Assembly (NCBI RefSeq): GCF_019112545.1
Contig: NW_025064880.1
Coordinates: 1,613,280 to 1,677,279, forward strand
Length of the DNA stretch: 64,000 nt
Reading direction: 5' to 3'
DNA from: Guyanagaster necrorhizus
Taxonomy: Eukaryota; Basidiomycota; Agaricomycetes; Agaricales; Physalacriaceae
Positions within the stretch are counted from its first letter, which is position 1. Each line of letters opens with the position of its first letter. Of this stretch, positions 34,311 to 41,946 are shown piece by piece. Below the pieces are notes generated by a model. It had not been told where the DNA came from. It ran no database searches and saw only the letters and a list, made by a program, of their open reading frames with translations. The position numbers and the translations under genes are program-made.

Positions 34311-37300
34311 TTAATTAAGGGAGAGTTCATAGTCGTATATTGCTTTGTCAGCGTTCATATATTTTTCGTTGACCCATTGATTAGATTCCGGGCCATACCC
34401 CTTCCAACTGACGAGGTAATCGACGGTTGTCGTCATTCCCCCCCCTTTGGCTTTGGTTCGTCGGAGTTTATGATTAAGGACGTGATCAATTTCAAAATGC
34501 TCCTCATCATTGATCAGGTCCGGAGGTGGGGGAGGTGGTCGTTCCTGGTTAGGGAACGCTGGTGCGATATAGGGGTTTAGTAAGTTTTCATTGAAAACGT
34601 CGTGGATCTTCCATGTCTGTGGTAGGCGTAGTTTGTATGCGCTAGGTCCGATGGCTTTTATGACTGTGAAGGGGCCCGTCCGTTTATCGTCCAGTTTCTT
34701 TTTTGGACGCGGTAAATGGAGGTTCGTTGTGTCCAGCCATACTTTATCGTTTGGTTGATAGGTACGACTTGCACGTCGGTGCTTGTCGTAGGTTTTCTTC
34801 ATTGTTATTGTGGCCTTTTCCAAAGACGCTTTTGTTTCGTTGTGAATTTTTTCCATCTCGGATGCAAAGTCCGATGAGGCGGGTGTAGTTGTTCGGAAGC
34901 GGCTTGTCTGAGCGATGTATGGGTGTCGGCCATGATTTACGAAGAATGGAGTTTTCCCCGTTGCGGAGTGTACCCGGTTGTTGTGTTGAAAGCCTGCAAG
35001 TGCTAGCCATTCAGTCCAATCATCCTGTCGGTAGTTAATGAAAAGATGCAGGTACTTTTCGATCTCCTGATTTACGCGTTCCGTCTGTCCGTCTGTCTGG
35101 GGGTGGTAGGCGGTGGACGCGTTTTGCTTGATGTTCAGGAGTCGGTATAAGTCGGTGATGAACTTAGAGACAAATTGAGGACCTCTGTCCGATATAACGA
35201 CTTGGGGCATCCCGTATTTCACATACACTTCGTCACGTAGGATTTTTGCCCATCCTTCGGAATTCAACTCTGTGGAACATGCGACTGGGATGATCGTCTT
35301 GGAGAATCGGTCCACTATGACTAGGATGGCGTCATAGCCATTGCATTCGGGTAAGCCGGTGATCATATCGACGGAAATATGTGTCCATGGAGTCGAGGGT
35401 ATTTCGTTGGGATGTAGGGGCGCCGCTCGAGCTTGCGTGGAGGATTTTCCTCGCTGACAGGTTTCACAAGCCTTTACGTATGTTGTTATGTCGTGCCCCA
35501 TCTTTGGCCACCAGTACTCTCGTAGTACTAGCTCCTTGGTTTTGGCGATGCCCGGGTGTCCTGCCGTTGCATGATCATGACAAGTGGCGATGATTTCGCC
35601 ACGTAGTTGTTGGTCTCTGGGGATATAGATGCGTCCATCGTAGCGGATTAATCCCTCCTCCTTTATCATTCCTCGCTCATGATTGAGGGACGGGGCCACG
35701 CGTTGGTCCCATTTGTGGGTGTCTCGCGTGGCGCTTTTGATCCGTTCGTGGATCTCCTCTTCCGTTGGCATTATCATGGCTCGGAAGTGCTCTGGCTTTA
35801 ATAATGTTACTCCTTCGTTATCATCCCTTCCTTGGTCATGGTCTGCTCGTCGACTTAACAGGTCGGCTTTTCTGTTTGCCGTTCCGGCCTTGTGATGTAG
35901 GGTGTATTGATATTGACTGAGCTCCGTTACCCAGCGGGCTTGACGCCGATTGAGTTTCTGTGGCTGTCGGAAGTAGCGTAAATTTTGGTGGTCTGTCCAG
36001 ACCTCAAATGTTTCCTCTGCTCCGATGAGGTAGTGTCGCCACTCCTCCAAAGCGAGCATAATAGCGAGCAGCTCTTTGTCGTAGATCTCGTAGTTTCGTT
36101 CTGTGACTGTTAAAGCCTTGGAGAGGAAGGCTACGGGTCGCCACTTTCCATCTTGTTCTTGTGAGAGAACAGCCCCTATCGCCCCTTCACTTGAGTCAGC
36201 TTCTACTCTGAACCGTCCTTCTTGGGTTGGGACTGCCAGTATGACATCCTCTGTTAGTCATCGTTTGAGGTCCCTGAAGGCGGCTTGTTGAGAAAGTCCC
36301 CAGTTCCAGGGTGCGTTGCCCGTTAACTGTGTCATCGGGCGGACGATCTTGCTGTAGTCGCGAATGAATCGTCAGTAGAAGTTTGTGAACCCGAGGAAAG
36401 ATTGTAATTCCTTCTTTTTGTTGGGTTCTGGCCACTCCACGACCCCTGCGACCTTTATTGGGTCCATTCGGATACTTCCTTCACTGATGATCACTCCAAG
36501 GTACTCCGTTTCTAGCACTTCGAATTCGCATTTCTCCACTTTGAGGAATAGCTTGTGCTTCCTCATCAACGCTAGTACCTGTCGTACCAGGTTGCGATGT
36601 TCCTCCTTTGTTTTAGACATGATTAAGATGTCGTCAAGGTAGATTGTTACCTTCCCAGTGGAGATGAGATCCTTGAAGATGTCGTTCATCATCCACTGGA
36701 AGGTGGCAGGAGAGTTTGTAAGGCCAAAGAACATGACCGTCGGCTCGAACAGCCCTCGGTTGGTGCGGAATGCGGCCTTCCACTCATCGCCTTCCTTGAT
36801 TCGGACGTTATTATATCCCCATCATACGTCGAGTTTTGTGTAATACTTGGCACCTCGGAGTTTGTCCATCAACTCCGAGATTAGGGGCAGTGGATAGCGA
36901 TTTTTAATCATCATCTCATTGAGTTTCCGGTAATCTTGGACCGGTCGAAGTTTTCCATCTTTCTTCTTGATGAAGAAAAAGGGGGATGCCATGGGGGATT
37001 TCGAGGGGTGAATTCGTCCGCTCGATAGATTCTCGTCCAGAAACTTATCAAGTTCCTGCTGCTTGTAGTGCCCGAGTGGATAGGTCTTGCAATCCAGATT
37101 GGCATTGGCATTAGGAATCAGCTCGATTGCGTGATCCCAGGGCTTCGGGGCGGGTAACTCGTCGAAGCTCTCCTTCTCAAACAAGTCCTTGTAGTCTCGG
37201 GCCCACTTGGGTACCATCTCCTCAAACGTCTTCTCCTCCTTTCCCTGATTTGCCTTGGCAGCTAGGTCGTTCGCATGATGAACGGCTCGTATGTGGATCT

Positions 37301-38330
37301 CCTCTTCCAGGTCTACTGCCAGTATGGTTTCTCCATCCTCCATTTCTTCATCCCATCGGTCTTCGGGATCCTCATCCGGTAGTTCGAATGGTATCTTCCT
37401 ACATCTACACCGGGCAAAGGTGATCTGACCGGTTTTCCAATTGATTAGCGGGTTGTGACGGATCAGCCAGTCATGGCCGAGGAAGAGTTCTTTCGTCCCG
37501 AGATCCGTTACCGCTAGGTCGATTCGCTCGGAGTGATCTCCGATAGTCAACCTGAGTTCGACGAATTCCGTGATGGAGCTGGCCTGATTTTTTGTTCCGT
37601 CGGCATTGTATACGGGTATCGGGGCTGCCGTTGCCCTTGTTGGGAGCTGATGCTTGTCGACGAAAGCTCGATTGATCGAGCTCCCTGTGCAGCCACTGTC
37701 GATAAGGGCAGTTACTTGGTATGTGGTTCGAGAGGTTAGCGTTTCAATCTGTCCCCTTGTGGTTAGGTCTCGTCCGGGGGTCTTGGTTCGTAGGATGTAT
37801 TTTTTTGGTCCCCGGAGCTCGTCTAGCCATTCGAGGGCATGACCGCGCTCGGCTCCTCTGATTCCTTCAATCAGTTCGTCGACCACTTCCTCGGCCCTTG
37901 TTCGATGAATCCAGTTCTGAAGCACGGCTTTTGCCGCGGCTTCATCCTTGGCGTCTTTGATGGCTCTCCATGTCCATTCGGTATCGAATGGTTTGAGCCA
38001 CGTGGTGGGACTCTCTGTCCCTGTTCGGCCTGTAGGCGTTTGAGTTTTTTCTTCTTGCGATTCAATAGTGTGTTTCTTTGCGAATGTTCTGGGTATATTC
38101 GAATGCACGGGAGGTGACATGAATGTAGCTACAGGAGTACTATCAGTCCGACTAGCGGCTGTTGTTGACACACCATTAAGTCCTTTGGCCAGTTCAGTGG
38201 AATCGCTCACTGACTGGCCCCGTCTTTTACCTCCTCGACTTTCGTTTCCTTGCCGAGTTCCTCGTCTTCCTTCTGCAACTCGGCAATCTGCGCTCGTATG
38301 TCTTCGTGGGTTCGCTTCTTCTTCAGGCAA
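34311..38330 (-). pseudogene. Pol polyprotein of element G with three in-frame TGA codons
   Basis: About 1,340 codons, in the -1 frame relative to Gag and overlapping its last 124 bases. Domains in order: retropepsin with DSG at residues 211-213; RT, starting near residue 440, with YLDD at 36630-36641; RNase H (VEADSSEGAIGAVLSQ, TDHQNLRYF); integrase with HHCC (H163/H168, C198/C201 of the last open block) and the catalytic triad D231, D291, E327 of that block, the last two 35 residues apart; and a chromodomain over the last 70 residues (DYLVSWKGYGPESNQW). TGA codons at 36822, 36372 and 36258 each replace an expected CGA Arg, two of them next to another Arg codon. It is otherwise open. The open blocks are 36822-38330, 36372-36734 and 34311-36059. 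No env-like ORF follows. Confidence 0.96.
38187..38219 (-). other. Gag/Pol junction hairpin, element G
   Basis: On the coding strand GGCCAGTCAGTG, loop AGCGATTC, CACTGAACTGGCC: 12 base pairs with one bulged A. The Gag TGA (38207-38209) lies at the stem-loop border. Pol is already open upstream in the -1 frame. I saw no classical X-XXY-YYZ heptamer just before it, so the exact shift site is unknown. Confidence 0.6.
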
Positions 38331-39619
38331 TCTTTTGCCATATGTCCCTTCTGTCCACAGTTAAAGCACTTTCCTTCCTTCTTCATGCGGTCAATGTCCA
38401 TCGGTTTCCCGGCCCCGGTATAGGTTGTGCTGGTCCCGGTCTTCTGCATGCTGTATGACGGGGTGGTGGTCGTTGAGGAGCCCGAAGTTTTTCCGGCAGT
38501 TTGCCCCGGCTTGTTCGGGGTTGGCGGGGTCGGCTTCTTGGAATACTCCTGCAATGTCGTTGCCTCTGCTTTCTGCCTTTGTCGCTCCTTGTACATCTCG
38601 ACGATCCTTTCCTTCCATTCGTCATACCCTACCGGCATCAGCATTTTGACGCCCATGGCAGAGATCATTGTGAGATACGAGGAGGGGACTCCTCTCTTGA
38701 GGGCCTCCACCATCCTTCCGTTGTTTGCAGTGTCTTCTCTGATCCCGGCGAGCTTGGCGAGTCGTTCTAGCTCGTCGAAGTAGTCCGTGGCCGCCTTATC
38801 TCCCATCTTGTATTCTTTGATCTTCTGCTTGTGTACCTCCTGGACTGCCGGATCAATGAACTTGTCGTTTAGCATTCGTTTGAACACCGGCCACAAAGGA
38901 TATCGGTAGTGCTCCCTAGTGGTGGATCGAAAGTTTGGGGAGATTAAGATCCACCATGTTTTGGCCTTGTCCTCTAGATAGGACGTGGCGAATGCGACTT
39001 TATTCATGTCGGTGCCGATATACCCGATGTAGACCTCGAAGTACTGTTCGCAGTCGACAAGAAATCGATCGATATCGTCGGAGGCTCCCTTGAAGGGGCG
39101 GGGCTTCCGGAGAAGGTCTGGGTGGCATTGCAAGACGTTGGCATTGTGTGGGAGGGCACCCATCGGATTGGGCCAACCGTCGAACGGTGGTTGCTTCCAT
39201 TCTGCGGGTGGTCCAGGGAAGGAATGCAGGGAGTTGTCGTCGGCAACTGGGCTACCCTTTGGGTCGACAACCTGGACTATTACTCCGTCTCGTACTGTGA
39301 ATCCGAGGCGAACTGCCTCGGGGTCGTCCCGAACGGGGTCTTTGCCGCTTGATTCTGCTTGGTCTGGAGGGGGCTGTCCGCCGAGGAGCCGGCTTCCGTG
39401 GCGGGTCCAGGGATTTTGGGTCTGGACGGCCTGCCATGCCGGTCGAGTTCTGCTGTGTATAAGTCGTGATGCCGAACTTCGGATCGACGGACTGTCCTCG
39501 GCCCGACTTCGGATTGAAGGAGCGATATAGATTGCTCGCTTTGGTGGAACGGGGGGGGTACGCGGCATTGGTGCCAGTATCTTTGGCTTGTTAATTGGTT
39601 GGTATGGGGGTATCGGCAC
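38207..39619 (-). CDS. Gag core (capsid and nucleocapsid) of element G
   Basis: A 470-residue open block counted from its first internal Met; the frame is open further upstream to 39871, so the true N-terminus is longer (see ORF-B). A Pro-rich start is followed by a retrotransposon Gag capsid-like core at about residues 175-345 (SDDIDRFLVDCEQYF, DKAKTWWILISPNF, YKMGDKAATDYFDELERL). A CCHC zinc knuckle, CFNCGQKGHMAKDC, is at residues 418-431, and a Lys/Glu-rich tail ends the protein. Expected role: assembly of the virus-like particle and RNA packaging. The last 124 bases overlap Pol. If translation must start in ORF-B, the TGA at 39872 would block it. Confidence 0.92.
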   Translation of the reverse strand: MPIPPYQPINKPKILAPMPRTPPVPPKRAIYIAPSIRSRAEDSPSIRSSASRLIHSRTRPAWQAVQTQNPWTRHGSRLLGGQPPPDQAESSGKDPVRDDPEAVRLGFTVRDGVIVQVVDPKGSPVADDNSLHSFPGPPAEWKQPPFDGWPNPMGALPHNANVLQCHPDLLRKPRPFKGASDDIDRFLVDCEQYFEVYIGYIGTDMNKVAFATSYLEDKAKTWWILISPNFRSTTREHYRYPLWPVFKRMLNDKFIDPAVQEVHKQKIKEYKMGDKAATDYFDELERLAKLAGIREDTANNGRMVEALKRGVPSSYLTMISAMGVKMLMPVGYDEWKERIVEMYKERQRQKAEATTLQEYSKKPTPPTPNKPGQTAGKTSGSSTTTTPSYSMQKTGTSTTYTGAGKPMDIDRMKKEGKCFNCGQKGHMAKDCLKKKRTHEDIRAQIAELQKEDEELGKETKVEEVKDGASQ

Positions 39620-39871
39620 GAGCAGGTCTTCTGGGTGCCGTCGCCCATATTCCTTCCATGCATACTCCGTCGCGGCATACTGTAAAACTTTTTCTTTTTC
39701 AGTTCCCTCCGCATACCTATATTCAAGTCCTAAGGACGTCGCTTGCCAGCGCGCATCCTGCCATAAGTAATTCCTCCCCTGCTCGTACAGTTCTTGATAC
39801 TCCCTGTTCCTGGCTCTTTCAACCTCCTCCCGTAGTGCTTCTTCATCCGTATCCTCTCCTGCTCGTTCTAG
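39620..39871 (-). CDS. Gag-frame segment between the ORF-B TGA and the Gag core, element G
   Basis: 84 codons, open in the Gag frame, with no in-frame Met of its own upstream of 39619. Contains AREYQELYEQ-like sequence (EYQELYEQGRNYLWQDARW), then KEKVLQYAATEYAW and RRHPEDL. Equivalent text is found at matching places in C, E, F, H, I and L, so it is a conserved part of the Gag polyprotein, not a spacer. Confidence 0.8.
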
Positions 39872-41251
39872 TCATTGCCGGTATGGATCGTCACTGTCCT
39901 CATCGTCCTCCTCATCGCCCTCGTCCCCACTGTCCTCTTCCCCGAGGAGGGAACTGACGTGCTGGTCGAAGATAGACGGCACGGCTGGTCGAAGGGTCAT
40001 CGGGGACCCTTCCGTTGACTTGGGTGCTGAGGCCGTCATCCCCTCGATCACTGGTTCGAGCGACGGGGGGGCTCCGGAGTCGGCTGTAGCGCGTTCCACC
40101 GCGCGCTCTTGTCTCCTCCAGTTCTCGGCTATAGACGCTGAAGAGTCGCTGGAACTCGGGATTAAGGAACTGTCGAGCGACTCTGCTGCCCAGGAACCGC
40201 TGGAGAGCCCTGTTGGAGACGTGAGCGTTGTCAGGTACTCGGAGCCCGTAGGCTCCGAGGACGGAATCAGCGTCAGAGGAGATGGTGTCGGTACGGGCAG
40301 GATATTCGAGGCTGACTGGTCGGGGTCTTTCGGCATTTCCTCGCCTGATTGCCTCGTTCCAGCTGACGATGCTGGCGGGCCCCGTCCATGGGTCGTCGTC
40401 TGAGTCGGGCTCTCTGAAGGGGGACCCGGCATCGGTACGGAGCTCATACTCCCGAGGGGAGGCTGACCCCATCCTCTCGACCCCCTCCATTCTCCTTCGC
40501 TCTCTTCCCTGCCTGTCATACTCTGCGGCCTCGTACTGCTCTCGGGCCTCTTCTCTGACATAGTCGGCGAGCTCCTCTTGGGTTCGCCTGATTTCTTCTT
40601 CTCGGTTCTGGTTCTGCTGCTGCTGCCATACGGCTTCATCGTAGTCGAAGGGAACGGCAAGGTCCCACTCTGGGAATATTCGGTGTATGATTCTTCTCGT
40701 CGCGGCTCTTCCCCTTTCGCTAGCGGTTTCATTCTCGGGCTCACTCCCGACGTGGAGGTGCCGATATGGATCTCCTGCTGCGGAGATGGCAATGTTGGCG
40801 TTGTCATAGTCGGGATGGAGATCCCTTCCCCGCGGGTTGTCGACCCCCAGCCTGCTGACGGATGGGCTGGAGCCGGAGTTTGGCTCAGTGGGGGTTTCGG
40901 GGGGGTTCTGGGGGGAGTGGGGACTTTCGCGGGGTCCCGGAGCCATCCGAGCGGCATCAAGGGAGTCCCGAGCATGGTTTCCAATCCCTGAGGGAATTGG
41001 GGAGGCAGAATGCTCGGGGGAGTCGGCCGGAGTGACGTAGTTGGAGACCTCGGCGGGCTCCTGAGCGACGTTCGTCGTCCACGGGTTCCGGAACCCTGTG
41101 AGAGCAGGGTGGCCGTTTCCGCCGTGTCGTCTGGTGTGTTCTGGTCCTTCCTCCTCGTGAAGGCTCCCTTGATCCGGGTTGCTATTCCCGGCTTCTGGTA
41201 CGGGTCCCCCTTGCGGGAAGAAGGACGTTCTGGCAGAGGGGGGGATGTCAT
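39872..41251 (-). CDS. ORF-B: overprinted N-terminal extension of Gag, element G
   Basis: 459 codons from a conserved ATG to a TGA that stands where CGA is expected. Very rich in Pro, Ser and Thr with an acidic end (EEDSGDEGDEEDDEDSDD); no domain recognised. It is in the same frame as Gag in G, C, H and E, and the frame is open across the TGA position in E, so I read it as the Gag N-terminus cut by a nonsense change. It overlaps ORF-A (+1) for about 1.3 kb. Its low number of Arg/Gln/Trp codons explains why it stays open in decayed copies even if weakly constrained. Whether it is translated is open; access would need leaky scanning past the ORF-A ATG, or reinitiation. Confidence 0.6.
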   Translation of the reverse strand: MTSPPLPERPSSRKGDPYQKPGIATRIKGAFTRRKDQNTPDDTAETATLLSQGSGTRGRRTSLRSPPRSPTTSLRPTPPSILPPQFPQGLETMLGTPLMPLGWLRDPAKVPTPPRTPPKPPLSQTPAPAHPSAGWGSTTRGEGISIPTMTTPTLPSPQQEIHIGTSTSGVSPRMKPLAKGEEPRREESYTEYSQSGTLPFPSTTMKPYGSSSRTRTEKKKSGEPKRSSPTMSEKRPESSTRPQSMTGREESEGEWRGSRGWGQPPLGSMSSVPMPGPPSESPTQTTTHGRGPPASSAGTRQSGEEMPKDPDQSASNILPVPTPSPLTLIPSSEPTGSEYLTTLTSPTGLSSGSWAAESLDSSLIPSSSDSSASIAENWRRQERAVERATADSGAPPSLEPVIEGMTASAPKSTEGSPMTLRPAVPSIFDQHVSSLLGEEDSGDEGDEEDDEDSDDPYRQ

Positions 41252-41453
41252 GGAAAGGAAGATCGGGGGTTACGTTTCGTAGAATCTGTTGGATGTGCTG
41301 AAATGCTTGGTAGTGCCTGACTATCCAAGCTGCTACTGATTGTCGTCCGCGGCAAAGGGTGATGATGGCTAGAAGACCGAGCAATGTTCCGATGATGGAA
41401 GCTATTAACTCGAAGAAGTCGTGATTTAAGTCTGCAGTGGTTACTGGCGGCAT
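39912..41453 (-). CDS. ORF-A: accessory membrane protein upstream of Gag, element G
   Basis: 513 residues, first ORF after the 5' LTR. I chose the second ATG (MPPVTTADLN) because copies C, E, F, H and L begin there; an ATG 15 bases upstream (41468) exists only here. Features: one membrane segment at residues 14-34 (LIASIIGTLLGLLAIITLC); a conserved AWIVRHYQAFQHIQ and NVTPDLPFHDIP; a Pro-rich middle; a conserved FPEWDLAVPFDYDEAVW at about 260-277; a Glu/Arg/Gln-rich coiled coil at 282-325; a conserved C-terminal block at 395-450 (YGLRVPDNAHVS, ALQRFLGSRVARQFL); a basic RG-rich tail. No family recognised; not a known Gag, Pol or Env domain. It is intact in G. Role unknown: membrane targeting of particles or a regulatory/packaging factor are guesses. 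Confidence 0.82.
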   Translation of the reverse strand: MPPVTTADLNHDFFELIASIIGTLLGLLAIITLCRGRQSVAAWIVRHYQAFQHIQQILRNVTPDLPFHDIPPSARTSFFPQGGPVPEAGNSNPDQGSLHEEEGPEHTRRHGGNGHPALTGFRNPWTTNVAQEPAEVSNYVTPADSPEHSASPIPSGIGNHARDSLDAARMAPGPRESPHSPQNPPETPTEPNSGSSPSVSRLGVDNPRGRDLHPDYDNANIAISAAGDPYRHLHVGSEPENETASERGRAATRRIIHRIFPEWDLAVPFDYDEAVWQQQQNQNREEEIRRTQEELADYVREEAREQYEAAEYDRQGRERRRMEGVERMGSASPREYELRTDAGSPFREPDSDDDPWTGPASIVSWNEAIRRGNAERPRPVSLEYPARTDTISSDADSVLGAYGLRVPDNAHVSNRALQRFLGSRVARQFLNPEFQRLFSVYSRELEETRARGGTRYSRLRSPPVARTSDRGDDGLSTQVNGRVPDDPSTSRAVYLRPARQFPPRGRGQWGRGR

Positions 41454-41495
41454 TCGGTTTCTCAGCACAATTGGGCTTGAGAAAGGGAAGGTGAA

Positions 41496-41508
41496 AGCTT
41501 CGAGCTAA
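41496..41508 (-). other. Predicted self-priming primer-binding site, element G
   Basis: On the coding strand TTAGCTCGAAGCT begins two bases after the LTR end. It is the exact complement of AGCTTCGAGCTAA in the LTR (41661-41673). This is the arrangement of Tf1/sushi-type elements, in which the RNA 5' end folds back to prime reverse transcription. The role is inferred; the pairing is exact. Confidence 0.7.
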
Positions 41509-41509
41509 T

Positions 41510-41941
41510 TGTTAAGCCCAAGCGTCACGTGAACTGATACACGTGATAAACAGGTGTTCCTTCACACTTCGAGGAATCACCTGAGTTCACTATATGTATA
41601 TCCGGTCGGTGTGACTCAAGGTCAGATATAGACTCGAGATAGAATGGTGGTGTATAAACTTTAGCTCGAAGCTGGGGATTACCAGCGAGAGCTGTCCTAC
41701 TTAAATACTACTGAGTAATGTCTAAATATACGACTACTTATTGTGCGTTGCTGTGTCTCTTGTGCTCATTGTACTAGGGCATCGTTACCGTACATAAAAG
41801 GTTGGTTGTGCATCGTCGAGCGTCGTCTCCTTGTTGAAGACAATGGTGGGTCTGGTTGCTGACCAAGATTCCCACGGCCCAATGTCGTGACTAAGCACAA
41901 AATAGGGGTTAAGGCAAAGGAAAAATGGTAAAATCGTAACA
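41510..41941 (-). repeat. 5' LTR of element G
   Basis: 432 bp with TGTTA/TAACA ends. On the coding strand it carries TTAGTCA near the outer end, a related TTGGTCA about 35 bases further in, a TATA box and the predicted transcript start. Confidence 0.96.
41661..41707 (-). promoter_or_regulatory. TATA box and predicted transcript start in the G 5' LTR
   Basis: TATTTAAG (41700-41707, minus strand) is 34 bases upstream of AGCTTCGAGCTAA (41661-41673), the stretch that pairs with the primer site. Spacing fits a TATA-driven start at the first A of that stretch. The identical layout in C supports it. Confidence 0.65.
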
Positions 41942-41946
41942 CTGTT

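Larger units (their letters stand above)
33843..41941 (-). mobile_element. Element G: nearly intact chromovirus, youngest in the window
   Basis: 8,099 bp with LTRs of 435 and 432 bp that are almost identical outside one short patch near the outer end, and perfect CTGTT duplications (33838-33842, 41942-41946). Minus-strand order: 5' LTR, primer site, ORF-A overprinting ORF-B/Gag, Pol in the -1 frame, polypurine tract, 3' LTR. GC and CpG content jump sharply at both borders compared with the eroded copies around it. Four in-frame TGA codons (39872, 36822, 36372, 36258) prevent intact Gag and Pol; each sits where Arg (CGA) is expected. It could still produce ORF-A. Confidence 0.97.

Noticed and set aside
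38210..38330. A classical X-XXY-YYZ slippery heptamer for the Gag/Pol shift
   Set aside because: I read the overlap in the Gag frame and found no convincing heptamer, so only the hairpin is claimed.
36822..41468. Several plus-strand ORFs of 60-146 codons (for example 39090-39530, 40578-40991)
   Set aside because: They are antisense shadows of GC-rich Gag, ORF-A and Pol of element G; their residues do not match any copy in a conserved way.
41493..41509. tRNA-type primer-binding site
   Set aside because: The bases after the LTR do not resemble a usual TGG-starting tRNA complement, and they pair exactly with the LTR itself, so self-priming is the simpler reading. A tRNA search was not possible.
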